Part shown: positions 34,427 through 42,532 of the stretch, in pieces
Layout of the letters: each line of letters starts with the position of its first letter
How positions within the stretch are numbered: the first letter of the stretch is position 1
Assembly (NCBI RefSeq): GCF_001598355.1
Contig: NZ_BCYU01000031.1
Location: 1 to 50,916, forward strand
Source: Sphingomonas asaccharolytica NBRC 15499
GTDB lineage: Bacteria > Pseudomonadota > Alphaproteobacteria > Sphingomonadales > Sphingomonadaceae
Length of the DNA stretch: 50,916 bases
Direction: 5' to 3'
Program-made: the position numbers and the translations under genes
The notes under the pieces: model-generated
The model's input: the letters and a program-made list of their open reading frames with translations, nothing else
Databases searched by the model: none
Told to the model about the DNA's origin: nothing

Positions 34427-35362
34427 CTAGACGGATCCCGCCAGCGTGCCGCGCGGAACCGGAATGCCGGGGATCAGGAGGCGAATGCGGTTGAGCGAGC
34501 GAGCGCCGGTGAAATAGAGCGTGCGCCAGTCGCTATCGCCCCAGTTCATGTTGGACGTGCGCCCCTCCATGGCGATCGTGCCGAGATGATCGCCGGTCGG
34601 GCTGAGAATCCAGATGCCGCCGGGGCCGGTGCAATAGACATTGCCCTCGACATCGACCTTCATGCCGTCGGGCCCGCCCATACGGGTGTCGGCGCGCATG
34701 TCGCAGAACAAGCGAGCGCTGCCCAGGTCGAGCATACCGTCGGCCTCGACGTCATAGGCCATGATCAGCTTGCGATGCTGGTTGCTGTCGTTGACGTAGA
34801 GGACCTTCTCATCGGGCGAGAAGCACAGCCCGTTGGGATTGATCAGGTCGCGCACGACCATGTTGAGTCGCTCGCCGTCGGGCGAGACGCGGTAGACGCC
34901 GGCGCAATCGATCTCCGGGGGGTGGTCCGGCGGGGTGAACGGGACCTTGGGCGGCGGATCGGTGAAATAGATCGCTCCGTCCGATTTGACGACGACATCG
35001 TTGGGCCGGTTGAGCTTCATGCCGCGATAATTGTCGGCGATCATGGTGACGGTGCCATCGGCATGCTCGCGATCGACACAGCGGCTGAAATGGTGGCAGA
35101 CGACCAGCCGACCTTCCTGGTCGCGGGTCTGGCCGTTGCCGTTCTTGGTGTCCTGCTTGTCGACGGAGATGCCGTGTTCCGGATGCCAGCGCATGCGCAG
35201 GCTGTTATGGATGTCGCTGAACAGCAGATAGCCGCCCTCCGCGATCCATACCGGCCCTTCGGCAGGTCCGGTGGGCCCGCCAAAGCCGCGACCGAGCTCT
35301 TCCCAATCCACGTCCGGGGCGACAATGGCGTCCAATCGCGAATCGAGTCGTTCGACGGGCAT
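34427..35362 (-). CDS. SMP-30/gluconolactonase/LRE-family lactonase
   Basis: A 311 aa six-bladed beta-propeller hydrolase, expected to open a lactone using a calcium or zinc ion. Landmarks: EGPVWIAEGGYLLFSDI with the metal-binding Glu, RPNDVVVKSDGAIYFTDP with Asn/Asp, INPNGLCFSPDEKVLYVNDS and a late GGPDGMKVDVEGNVYCT. The ATG at 35362 is chosen for its strong GGGAGAGGAG site; a GTG/ATG 48 bases earlier is less supported. It lies divergent to the third permease with motif B 63 bases upstream. The lactone substrate is unknown. Confidence 0.87.
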   Translation of the reverse strand: MPVERLDSRLDAIVAPDVDWEELGRGFGGPTGPAEGPVWIAEGGYLLFSDIHNSLRMRWHPEHGISVDKQDTKNGNGQTRDQEGRLVVCHHFSRCVDREHADGTVTMIADNYRGMKLNRPNDVVVKSDGAIYFTDPPPKVPFTPPDHPPEIDCAGVYRVSPDGERLNMVVRDLINPNGLCFSPDEKVLYVNDSNQHRKLIMAYDVEADGMLDLGSARLFCDMRADTRMGGPDGMKVDVEGNVYCTGPGGIWILSPTGDHLGTIAMEGRTSNMNWGDSDWRTLYFTGARSLNRIRLLIPGIPVPRGTLAGSV

Positions 35363-35414
35363 TGGCTGTTCTCCTCTCCCTGCCGCCAAGTTCAGGCCTT
35401 GGTCCAGCACAAAT

Positions 35415-35443
35415 AACAGCCTGACTTATAGCAGCTCTACTGA
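35415..35443. promoter_or_regulatory. Motif B site between the SMP-30 and third permease genes
   Basis: AACAGCCTGACTTATAGCAG followed by CTCTACTGA closely resembles the site at 33.2 kb. On the minus strand TATAAG is 63 bases before the lactonase start, the same distance as at the LLM gene. The other half of the 190-base gap contains TTGACAGACAGCC, a possible -35-like word toward the permease. Confidence 0.5.
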
Positions 35444-35552
35444 TAATTCGGAAACGATTTGCGCCGTTGACAGACAGCCAGGCTTACATTCTTATGCTGG
35501 ATAATGCCGACCCGTTCGAGCGGGCACGCAATCAGCATGAGAGGATCGCGCA

Positions 35553-36899
35553 TTGGCCCGGCCGACCGTTGACATCGACACCTTCCTCAATGGCGTGAAG
35601 TTCCGCCCGTTCCACGTAAAAGTGATGCTGATCGGGGCGCTGGCGATGCTCGTCGACGGGTTCGACCTTGGCGTGCTGAGCTGGGTGCTTCCGAAGATTT
35701 CGGACGAGTTCGGGGTGACGCGGACCTCGCTGACCTGGGTGCTGTCGATGCAGCAGGTCGGGATGGTATTGGGCGCCTTCCTCATCGCGCCGTTCGCGGA
35801 CCAGATCGGACGGCGGACCTTGCTGATGCTGTGTCTGGGCGGCGTCGCCGCGACATGCTTCGTGACGATCTTCACCGACAGCATCTGGGCACTGGCGATC
35901 TGCCGGCTGCTCACTGGCATGTTCGCCAGTTCGGTGATCGCCAACATGGTCGCGCTGGCCTCCGAACTCGCTCCTGCGCGGCAACGCTCGACCGTGGTGA
36001 CGGTGGTGCTTGCCGGCGCGATGCCCGGCGCCCTGCTCGGATCGGCGATGCAGGCGTTCCTGCTCGAACCCTATGGCTGGCACGTCGCGTTCTGGATCGG
36101 CACGGCGATGCCGCTGCTGCTGGTGCCGGTATTCTATTTTCTGTTGCCCGAATCGCCCAAATTCCTGGCGGCGCGCAACCCTGACGATCCCCGACTGCAG
36201 GCGATCGTGCTGGCCTTGATGCCCGAGGGCGAAGGCGAAGCGGTGGTCTTGTCGCGGGGCGTGAGCGAGAAGCGTCCGAGCAGCCTGTCGCTGGTCCGCG
36301 ATCTGTTCAAGCCCGGGCTGGCGCTGCCGACGATTCTGCTGTGGCTGAGCTTCGTCAGCAGCTTCGGCTTCATCAGTGCCGCGCTCTGGAAGACGACGGT
36401 GTTCCACGACGCTATCGGGCTCAACTGGGGCCAGGTCGGGATCACCACGGCGATCGGTACCGCGTTCGGTGCGACGGGTATGCTGACGATCGGACTAATG
36501 ATCGACAAGTTCGGCTTCAAGGCGATCGTTCCAACCTATTTCATCGTCGCCGCCGCTGCCGCGATCGGCATGGGGTTGTTCGCGCCGGGCTGGGGAATGT
36601 TCGTCGCGCTGGCACTCAACGCGCTGGCGCAGCATGCCGCCCATGCCGGGCTGGCCTCGATCGCCTCGACGCTCTACCCGACGCGCAACCGCGCGACCGG
36701 GGTCGGCTGGGCCTATGGCGCCGGGCGCGCCGCCTCGATCGTCGGGCCTTGGTACGGCATGCTCGCGCTGCAATATCATTGGGGCGCGATCGGCTATTTC
36801 TTCCTGCTCGCCGCGCCGCTGGCATTGGCTGGGGTGGTGATCTGGATGCTGCTGACGCTCAAGCCGCTCGACCCGGCGACCCGCATCGCCGGGCACTGA
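35553..36899 (+). CDS. MFS permease, AAHS type
   Basis: A 448 aa 12-helix transporter. LVDGFDLGVLSWVLP in helix 1 and PFADQIGRRTL in loop 2-3 assign it to aromatic acid:H+ symporters. The start is TTG 35553 with AGAGGA eight bases upstream; no ATG exists in frame nearby. It differs from the other two permeases in its N-terminal preamble (TVDIDTFLNGVKFRPFHVKV), which is common in vanillate- and benzoate-type carriers. It probably imports an acid processed by the adjacent lactonase or amidohydrolase. Confidence 0.87.
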   Translation: MARPTVDIDTFLNGVKFRPFHVKVMLIGALAMLVDGFDLGVLSWVLPKISDEFGVTRTSLTWVLSMQQVGMVLGAFLIAPFADQIGRRTLLMLCLGGVAATCFVTIFTDSIWALAICRLLTGMFASSVIANMVALASELAPARQRSTVVTVVLAGAMPGALLGSAMQAFLLEPYGWHVAFWIGTAMPLLLVPVFYFLLPESPKFLAARNPDDPRLQAIVLALMPEGEGEAVVLSRGVSEKRPSSLSLVRDLFKPGLALPTILLWLSFVSSFGFISAALWKTTVFHDAIGLNWGQVGITTAIGTAFGATGMLTIGLMIDKFGFKAIVPTYFIVAAAAAIGMGLFAPGWGMFVALALNALAQHAAHAGLASIASTLYPTRNRATGVGWAYGAGRAASIVGPWYGMLALQYHWGAIGYFFLLAAPLALAGVVIWMLLTLKPLDPATRIAGH

Positions 36900-36908
36900 C
36901 TTGCATTT

Positions 36909-37781
36909 CTAGACTGGCGGTTGCCAGCCGAGCACGCGCTTGACGGTGCCGCCGAAGATCGCCGCCTTGGCATCGCGGTCGAGTTCGTCGCTGTGGAGCA
37001 GCATGTCGCGGCTCTCGCTGTACAGGCAGCCGCGGTTGCGATGCGGCCCGCCGGCCTCGGCCATGCGCAGACGCGTATAGTCGCTAGCCCATATCAGCCG
37101 ATCGGGCCCGAACGCGGCGATGACGCGGCGCAGATTCGGCCAGACATCGGCGAACGGATAGGCCTGACGCGACAGCAACGGCAGCCCGCACAATTTGACC
37201 GAGACGTTCGGCAGATCGGCGAGGCCGAGCAGCCCATCGAGCCGATCCCAGGGATCATCGCGCGCCGGCGACACCGGGTGCTGGCTGACCCCGACATGGT
37301 CGATGATCACGCTGAGATCGGGATGGCGCTCGATCAGCGGACGCATCGCCGCGGCCTGGCCGTGAGTCGACAGGAATAGCGGCAGGCCGACCTTGGCCGC
37401 GGCAGCGAACCCGGCATCCATCGCGCCGCTGGTGAAGGCCTCGGAGAGTTCGGTGATACGGAAATCGGTGACGAGCAACCGGCCGGCGACGATGCGGTCG
37501 TCGCCCTTTGCCCGCTCCACCGCGGCTCCCAGTTCGGCGTCCCTCACCATGAACGTCTCGACGCCGATGAAGCGGCTCGGATAGCGAGTCACGCACGCAT
37601 CGATATAAGGCAGCGCCGCGACGACCAACGTGGCGTCGACGCCGACGCTATCCATCGCTTCGCGCGCGAGTTCGACATTTATCGCGAGTTTGACGTCGTC
37701 GGGCACATCGTCGCCGAACGGCACCGCGGGCGCAGGCTGGTGGATCTGGGCGTCGATGATGTCGAAGTCGGTGCTCTTCAC
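36909..37781 (-). CDS. Amidohydrolase family 2 protein with altered HxH motif
   Basis: A 290 aa TIM-barrel protein of the PF04909 type. The usual N-terminal His-x-His is Gln-x-His (IDAQIHQPAP, Q12 and H14), a known variant in part of this family that probably changes metal binding. Other expected positions remain: LSTHGQAAA, IIDHVGVSQHP and IWASDYTRL. The start is GTG 37781, overlapping the zinc-ribbon gene stop as GTGA. It is likely a lactonase or decarboxylase acting on a carboxylated intermediate. The substrate is unknown. Confidence 0.78.
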   Translation of the reverse strand: MKSTDFDIIDAQIHQPAPAVPFGDDVPDDVKLAINVELAREAMDSVGVDATLVVAALPYIDACVTRYPSRFIGVETFMVRDAELGAAVERAKGDDRIVAGRLLVTDFRITELSEAFTSGAMDAGFAAAAKVGLPLFLSTHGQAAAMRPLIERHPDLSVIIDHVGVSQHPVSPARDDPWDRLDGLLGLADLPNVSVKLCGLPLLSRQAYPFADVWPNLRRVIAAFGPDRLIWASDYTRLRMAEAGGPHRNRGCLYSESRDMLLHSDELDRDAKAAIFGGTVKRVLGWQPPV

Positions 37782-38002
37782 GATTGTGATTCCTGTTTTG
37801 CCGCGAAGCCGCGGTAGATGGCGCGGCCACAGGTGGCGCAGCAAATGTCTTCGGTCGGCAGCGCCGCGGCGGCATGCAGCGCCGGTGCTCCGCCGCAACA
37901 AGCGCAACCCGAAGCCACGGTGGAGCGGTCGAGTTGGGTTAGCATGTCCTCGCTCCACGCCGCCCCGCAAAACGGGCAGGTCGCGCCGTCGCTCTCGCTC
38001 AT
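37778..38002 (-). CDS. Small cysteine-rich zinc-ribbon protein
   Basis: A 74 aa protein with three cysteine clusters: CPFC (9, 12), CACC (33-36) and CCATC (54-58), suggesting one or two zinc-ribbon sites. No catalytic motif is seen. GGAG lies seven bases before the ATG at 38002, and a second ATG at 38005 is possible. It is coupled to the amidohydrolase by GTGA overlap, so it may be a metal or protein-binding partner. I do not recognise a named family. A motif A site lies just upstream, shared with the kinase gene. Confidence 0.65.
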   Translation of the reverse strand: MSESDGATCPFCGAAWSEDMLTQLDRSTVASGCACCGGAPALHAAAALPTEDICCATCGRAIYRGFAAKQESQS

Positions 38003-38028
38003 CATTCTTCTCCACCAACATGCATCTT

Positions 38029-38045
38029 GTTGAATGCCATTCGTC
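38029..38045. promoter_or_regulatory. Motif A, site 7 (zinc-ribbon/kinase divergent region)
   Basis: GTTGAATGCCATTCGTC has the GAATG-C-CATTC palindrome intact and matches site 1 at 13 of 17 positions. It lies 27 bases before the zinc-ribbon start and 74 bases before the kinase start. TTTATATAACC immediately to the right is a likely promoter element. Confidence 0.55.
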
Positions 38046-38118
38046 TTTATATAACCGGCGCGATCATTATCCAGCGCCTTTCGCGCATCCGTCATCCTCG
38101 TCATGGAGACAAGCCAGC

Positions 38119-39102
38119 ATGCAGCCCGCCCGTTACGACGTCCTCGCCATCGGCAACGCCATCGTCGACGTCATCGCCCATGCCAGCGACGATTTCCTCG
38201 CCCAGGAGGGCATGGCCAAGGGCGGCATGGCCCTGATCGACGAAGACAGCGCCGAGCGGATCTACGCCGCGATGGGTCCGGGGATGGAAATCTCCGGCGG
38301 ATCGGGCGGCAACACCATTGCCGGGGTCGCGGCGTTCGGCGGCAGCGGCGCGTTCATCGGCAAGGTCCGCGACGACGCGCTGGGCGACATCTACCGCCAC
38401 GATCTGCGCACGATCGGCGTCGCTTTCGATACGCCGGCGACCACCGCCGGCGCCGCTACCGCGCGCTGCCTGGTGCTGGTCACGCCCGACGCCGAGCGGA
38501 CGATGAACACCTTTCTCGGCGCCTGCACCGGGCTCGATGAAGGCGATATCGACGAAGCGCTCGTCGCCTCGGCGGAAATCATTTATCTCGAAGGCTATCT
38601 GTTCGACCAGCCTCCCGCCAAGGCGGCCTTTCGCAAGGCCGCGTCACTAGCGCACGCCGCCGGGCGCAAGGTCGCGCTGACCATGTCCGACAGCTTCTGC
38701 GTCCATCGCCACAAGGATGCGTTCCTCGAACTGGTCGAAAGCCATATTGACATATTGTTCGCCAATGAGGACGAGATCCGGGCGCTGTATGGCGTCGACG
38801 ACACGATCGAAGCGGCGAAAATCGCCGCGCAGCATGTCGACCTGGTGACAGTGACGCGCGGGCCGGCCGGGGCGCTGTTGATCGACGCGAACGGTCTGGT
38901 CGAAGTGCCTGCCTCGCAGGTGTCGGCGGTGGTCGATACCACCGGCGCCGGCGATCTGTACGCGGCTGGCGTATTGTACGGCCTAACCCGCGAACTGCCG
39001 CTCGCCGAATGCGGACGGCTGGGCTGTGCGGCGGCGGGCGAAGCGATCAGCCATTTCGGGGCACGGCCGCAGGCGGATCTGAAGACGTTTTTAGCCAACT
39101 GA
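38119..39102 (+). CDS. PfkB-family kinase, adenosine kinase-like
   Basis: A 327 aa ribokinase-fold enzyme, expected to phosphorylate adenosine (or a related nucleoside or sugar) with ATP. Marks: AIGNAIVDVIAHASDDFL at the N terminus, SGGSGGNTIAGVAAFGG, and the C-terminal PfkB signature DTTGAGDLYAAGVLYG with catalytic Asp. The start is ATG 38119 with GGAG upstream. Adenosine kinase removes adenosine formed from S-adenosylhomocysteine, which fits the SAM methyltransferase gene that converges on it from the right and the MetE-like genes nearby. In alphaproteobacteria this gene is often housekeeping, so the link is tentative. Confidence 0.82.
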   Translation: MQPARYDVLAIGNAIVDVIAHASDDFLAQEGMAKGGMALIDEDSAERIYAAMGPGMEISGGSGGNTIAGVAAFGGSGAFIGKVRDDALGDIYRHDLRTIGVAFDTPATTAGAATARCLVLVTPDAERTMNTFLGACTGLDEGDIDEALVASAEIIYLEGYLFDQPPAKAAFRKAASLAHAAGRKVALTMSDSFCVHRHKDAFLELVESHIDILFANEDEIRALYGVDDTIEAAKIAAQHVDLVTVTRGPAGALLIDANGLVEVPASQVSAVVDTTGAGDLYAAGVLYGLTRELPLAECGRLGCAAAGEAISHFGARPQADLKTFLAN

Positions 39103-39131
39103 TTCCTCCCTTCTGCGAGAGGGGCGTAATA

Positions 39132-40502
39132 TCAGTTCAACCGCGACCGCCGCGAGATGAGGTAAATCTCGTCGTTGAACCACAGTCCCTGGTGGCGCTG
39201 AAGAGCTTCGCGCGTCGCGTCGAGATACTGGTCGTTCGACAGCGCCTTGGCGAAGCGGCCATCCTCGATCTGCGCGACATAGCTTGCCGCGTTCCAGGCA
39301 GCGAACAAGGTCGAACTGCCGATAGGGGTATGCGCGTCGATCTCGGTCGGGAGCGTGCGGATGTCGTAGCGGAACAGCGCTTCTTCATCCGACAGCGAAT
39401 GGAAATGATAGTCTCGCGCGGCCGAGCCCAGTTCCTCGCGCACGGCATGCATGATGTCCTCGCGGCTGGTATGGAAGGGGTCCTCGTCCGGCCAGATCGT
39501 GCGGATAATCTCCAGTCCGGGATCGTTGCCGTGACTGTGGACGCCCATCAATTTGCCGTTGGGACGAAGCGCCCGGACCAGCGGCGTGACCACGCGCGAG
39601 CTCTTGAACTCGAGCGGTGCGTGCGCGCGATAGGGCTGGGACAACAGCACGAAATCGAAGTCCGCCTGCGCATAGCCGCGCCGCGGAATGATCGGATCGA
39701 GCATGAAGTGATGGTCTTTGCGATACAGGACGAGCACCGTCGGCGTCTTGTACATCGGGTTGCCGCTCGGTGCGATGCTCGCCTGCCAATGCTTGGCGAG
39801 GAACGGATCGAGCTGCTGGACCTGTTCCTCGAACTGTCCCGCCGAGGTGCCCTCGAGCCCGACTTCGTGCCACACCATCGCGCTTGCCCCGGCCGGGGTC
39901 TCGGGTTGCAGCGTCGGCGCTTCGCCATATTTGAGGTTGGTCAGCACCAGCACGGTGGCGGGATGCTCGCGCAGTCGGTCGGGCATCTTCTCGAGCGTCA
40001 GCCGGATATTCTCCATGCTGATCTCCTTGACCACCACGTAGAACGGCACCCAGGGATGGCGCCGGTGCAGCCCGCGCAGCATCCGCGCCAGCGCGGTGCC
40101 GTCGCCGGCACCCCCGTCGAACAGCCGGATCGCCGGCGGGACCGGCTGGGTGTCCGACAATTCGTGCACCGCACGATCCGCGATGATCTGCTTCTCGTTG
40201 GTGGTGTTGACGAAGGCGAGATACTTCTGACGATTGTCGTAGAAGCGGAAATTATGCTCGGGGCGCAATTCGGCGCGCAGCCCCTTGATGCCCGACCGCA
40301 GCGCGCTGGCGGAGGCGCCGTTCTGCTCCTCGATGAAGCGGTGGACGCGCTCGACGGTCTGCACCGTCACCCGCCCGCCTTGCTGCAGCCGCTGCACGAG
40401 CTTGCCGTCATTGACCGCCAGCCGGCCGAACGTCGACTGCGCCATCTTGAGCCGCCGACAACTATGCTCGATCTGCTCGAGAAGGGCCTGGGTGTCGTCC
40501 AT
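39132..40502 (-). CDS. SAM-dependent methyltransferase-like protein
   Basis: A 456 aa protein with a Rossmann SAM-binding motif LFDGGAGDGTALAR (residues 127-140). The first 60 residues (SHCRRLKMAQSTFGRLAVND-type helices ending VTVQTVERVHRFIEE) look like a small helical, possibly DNA-binding, domain. The rest is a large alpha/beta domain without a known substrate signature. It lies three bases after the flavin reductase as last gene of a seven-gene operon. It could methylate a catabolic intermediate or act as a regulator. I do not recognise a named member. Confidence 0.65.
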   Translation of the reverse strand: MDDTQALLEQIEHSCRRLKMAQSTFGRLAVNDGKLVQRLQQGGRVTVQTVERVHRFIEEQNGASASALRSGIKGLRAELRPEHNFRFYDNRQKYLAFVNTTNEKQIIADRAVHELSDTQPVPPAIRLFDGGAGDGTALARMLRGLHRRHPWVPFYVVVKEISMENIRLTLEKMPDRLREHPATVLVLTNLKYGEAPTLQPETPAGASAMVWHEVGLEGTSAGQFEEQVQQLDPFLAKHWQASIAPSGNPMYKTPTVLVLYRKDHHFMLDPIIPRRGYAQADFDFVLLSQPYRAHAPLEFKSSRVVTPLVRALRPNGKLMGVHSHGNDPGLEIIRTIWPDEDPFHTSREDIMHAVREELGSAARDYHFHSLSDEEALFRYDIRTLPTEIDAHTPIGSSTLFAAWNAASYVAQIEDGRFAKALSNDQYLDATREALQRHQGLWFNDEIYLISRRSRLN

Positions 40503-40505
40503 CGC

Positions 40506-41033
40506 TCAGGCCGACAATCGCGCTGCGCGGGCATAGCCGCCGTCGAGATAGATCAGCGGATCCACATCGCCGGAGACATGCACTTCCTTGACTGCGCCGA
40601 TCACCACCGCGTGAGTGCCATATTCGATATGCGTCTCATATTCACAGAAGAAGCTCGCCTGCGCGTCGCACAGGCGCGGCGAACCGCACGCGCCCGAGCC
40701 CCAGCGGCCCTCGGCGAAACGCTCCTCGCCCTTCAGCTTGCCCGCGCAGGTCTGCGACACGGCGAGTTGATCGGCATGCAGGATGTTGACGCAGAAAGGC
40801 GCGCCAGCCGTCAGCGGCGCATGGAGGCTCGCATTCTTGTTGATGCAGACCAACAGCGACGGCGGGTCCATGCTCAGTTCGCTGACCGCGGTCGCGGTCA
40901 TCGCCCAGCGCCTGCCTTCGTGCCAGGCGGTAATGACCACCACCGCCTTGCCGAGCCGGCGCAGGCCATTCTTCAGTTGTTCGGCGATGCTCAACTGGGC
41001 GATGTCGATCCGGGAGAATTGCATTTCACTCAT
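40506..41033 (-). CDS. FMN/FAD reductase component, HpaC-like
   Basis: A 175 aa flavin reductase of two-component monooxygenases, giving reduced flavin at the expense of NAD(P)H. Typical split-barrel features: AMTATAVSELSMDPPSLLVC, INKNASLHAPL, FCVNIL and the late GTHAVVIGAV. The start at 41033 overlaps the RibB gene by eight bases. In this operon it most likely supplies reduced FMN to the LLM monooxygenase at 43.5-44.7 kb, and perhaps also to the LLM enzyme at 32 kb, which has no reductase of its own. Confidence 0.9.
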   Translation of the reverse strand: MSEMQFSRIDIAQLSIAEQLKNGLRRLGKAVVVITAWHEGRRWAMTATAVSELSMDPPSLLVCINKNASLHAPLTAGAPFCVNILHADQLAVSQTCAGKLKGEERFAEGRWGSGACGSPRLCDAQASFFCEYETHIEYGTHAVVIGAVKEVHVSGDVDPLIYLDGGYARAARLSA

Positions 41034-42162
41034 CGCTACCCAGCCCTTCCCTGCCCATGATGCGCAGCCCGTACCCCTCGATGCCCGACAGCCTCGCTTC
41101 GCTGTCGGAGAGCAGGATCAGATCCCTGACGCCCAGATCGAGAAGGATCTGCGCCCCGACGCCGTAATCGCGGATGCGCTGGTCGCGGGTCGGGCCCGGG
41201 CTGCTGCGCCGCTCGGATATCGCGCTGACCGACGGATCGCGGATGAACACGACGACACCGGGGCCGTCATGCGCGCCGATCCGCGCCAGTGCGCGCGAGA
41301 CATATTCGCGGCGGTCGGTCGGTGGCCCGAGCATGTCCGAGACGAAGTCCAGGCGGTGCATGCGCACCAGGGTCGGCACGTCCGGGGTGATGCGTCCGCG
41401 CGACAACGTGACATGCTCGACATTGTCGATCGTGTTGCGGAACACCGACAGGCGAAAGCCGTCGCCATAGACGGTCTCGAACGCTTCCTCATGGACGCGT
41501 TCGACGCAGCGTTCGGTGCGGCGGCGATAGCTGATCAGGTCGGCGATCGTGCCGATCGGAATACCATGCTCGCGCGAAAACTCGACCAGGTCGGGCAGCC
41601 GCGCCATCGTGCCGTCCTCGTTCAATACTTCGCAGATGACGCCGGCCGGGATGAGGCCGGCCAGCCGCGACACGTCGACCGCCGCCTCGGTATGGCCGGT
41701 GCGGACCAGCACCCCGCCGCCGCGCGCGACCAACGGAAAGACATGGCCGGGCGAGACGATATCGTCGCAGCTCTTGGAGGGATCGATCGCCACTGCCACG
41801 GTATGTGCCCGATCGTGCGCCGAGATGCCGGTGGTGACGCCATCGCGCGCTTCGATCGAGATGGTGAAGGCCGTGCCGTGGCCGGAGTTATTCTCGGTCA
41901 CCATCGGCGGCAGGCGCAATTCGCGCGCCCGTTCCTCGGTCATCGCCAGGCAGATCAGCCCGCGCGCATGGCGAGCCATGAAGTTGATCTGGGCAGGCGT
42001 CGCGAACTGCGCCGGGATGATGACGTCGCCTTCATTCTCGCGATCCTCGGCATCGACGAGAATGTAGGGCAGGCCGTTGCGCGCAGCCTCGATGATCTCC
42101 TCGGTCGAGGAAATCGAATTGTGGAGCCGATCGGCCACCGGTTCGATCAGATCAATAGACAT
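41026..42162 (-). CDS. ribB: 3,4-dihydroxy-2-butanone-4-phosphate synthase with degenerate GTP cyclohydrolase II domain
   Basis: A 378 aa RibBA-type protein for riboflavin synthesis from ribulose 5-phosphate. The N-terminal RibB domain is intact: [16 protein letters not shown] (about 36-51), [34 protein letters not shown] and [14 protein letters not shown]. The C-terminal RibA-like domain lacks the zinc cysteines and CLTGD/RCDCG signatures, reading [16 protein letters not shown] instead, so GTP cyclohydrolase activity is unlikely. The start at 42162 has AGGA upstream. Its place between CMD4 and a flavin reductase suggests it boosts flavin supply when the monooxygenase is made. Confidence 0.88.
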   Translation of the reverse strand: MSIDLIEPVADRLHNSISSTEEIIEAARNGLPYILVDAEDRENEGDVIIPAQFATPAQINFMARHARGLICLAMTEERARELRLPPMVTENNSGHGTAFTISIEARDGVTTGISAHDRAHTVAVAIDPSKSCDDIVSPGHVFPLVARGGGVLVRTGHTEAAVDVSRLAGLIPAGVICEVLNEDGTMARLPDLVEFSREHGIPIGTIADLISYRRRTERCVERVHEEAFETVYGDGFRLSVFRNTIDNVEHVTLSRGRITPDVPTLVRMHRLDFVSDMLGPPTDRREYVSRALARIGAHDGPGVVVFIRDPSVSAISERRSSPGPTRDQRIRDYGVGAQILLDLGVRDLILLSDSEARLSGIEGYGLRIMGREGLGSDE

Positions 42163-42532
42163 CGTTTTCCTGCAGGACTTCGCGCGCATGGCGCCAGCTG
42201 TCCGTTCCGGCGGGCAGGCCGACGTAGAGCGTCGCGTGGAGCAGGATCTCCCTGATCTCGTCCTTGGTGACGCCATTGGCCAGCGCGCCGTTGATGTGGT
42301 TGCGCAGCTGGTCGGGCCGCGACTGGCCGATCAGGATCGCGATCGTCAGCATGGACCGGGTCTTGCGGTCGAGCCCCGGCCGGTTCCACACGTCGCCGAA
42401 GCACAACCGCGTCACCAGATCCTGTAGCGGCTCGTTGAAGTCGTCGGCATTGTCGAGGCTGCGCACGCCGGGCTCGCCGAACATGTCGAAGCGCATCGCG
42501 CGGCCGCGGTCGTAGGACTCATCTTTGTTCAC
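42152..42532 (-). CDS. Carboxymuconolactone decarboxylase family protein (CMD4, PcaC-like)
   Basis: A 126 aa PcaC-like protein: FDMFGEPGVRSLDNADDFNE, CFGDVWNRPGLDRKTRSMLT and INGALANGVTKDEIREILLH. It starts at GTG 42532 (GTGA overlap with the hydrolase) and overlaps ribB by 11 bases. It is paralogous to CMD2, sharing LDNADDF.EPL and the central NGA..NG.TK.. segment, and sits in the same order behind a paralogous hydrolase. It probably acts on a ring-opened carboxylated product of this operon. Confidence 0.85.
   Translation of the reverse strand: MNKDESYDRGRAMRFDMFGEPGVRSLDNADDFNEPLQDLVTRLCFGDVWNRPGLDRKTRSMLTIAILIGQSRPDQLRNHINGALANGVTKDEIREILLHATLYVGLPAGTDSWRHAREVLQENDVY

Noticed and set aside
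39009..41060. Plus-strand ORF of 683 codons over the methyltransferase and flavin reductase genes
   Set aside because: Spans two well-supported minus-strand genes and their junction. No recognisable domain.
41026..42162. Fully bifunctional RibBA
   Set aside because: The RibA-like half lacks the zinc cysteines and the CLTGD/RCDCG segments, so only the RibB activity is supported.
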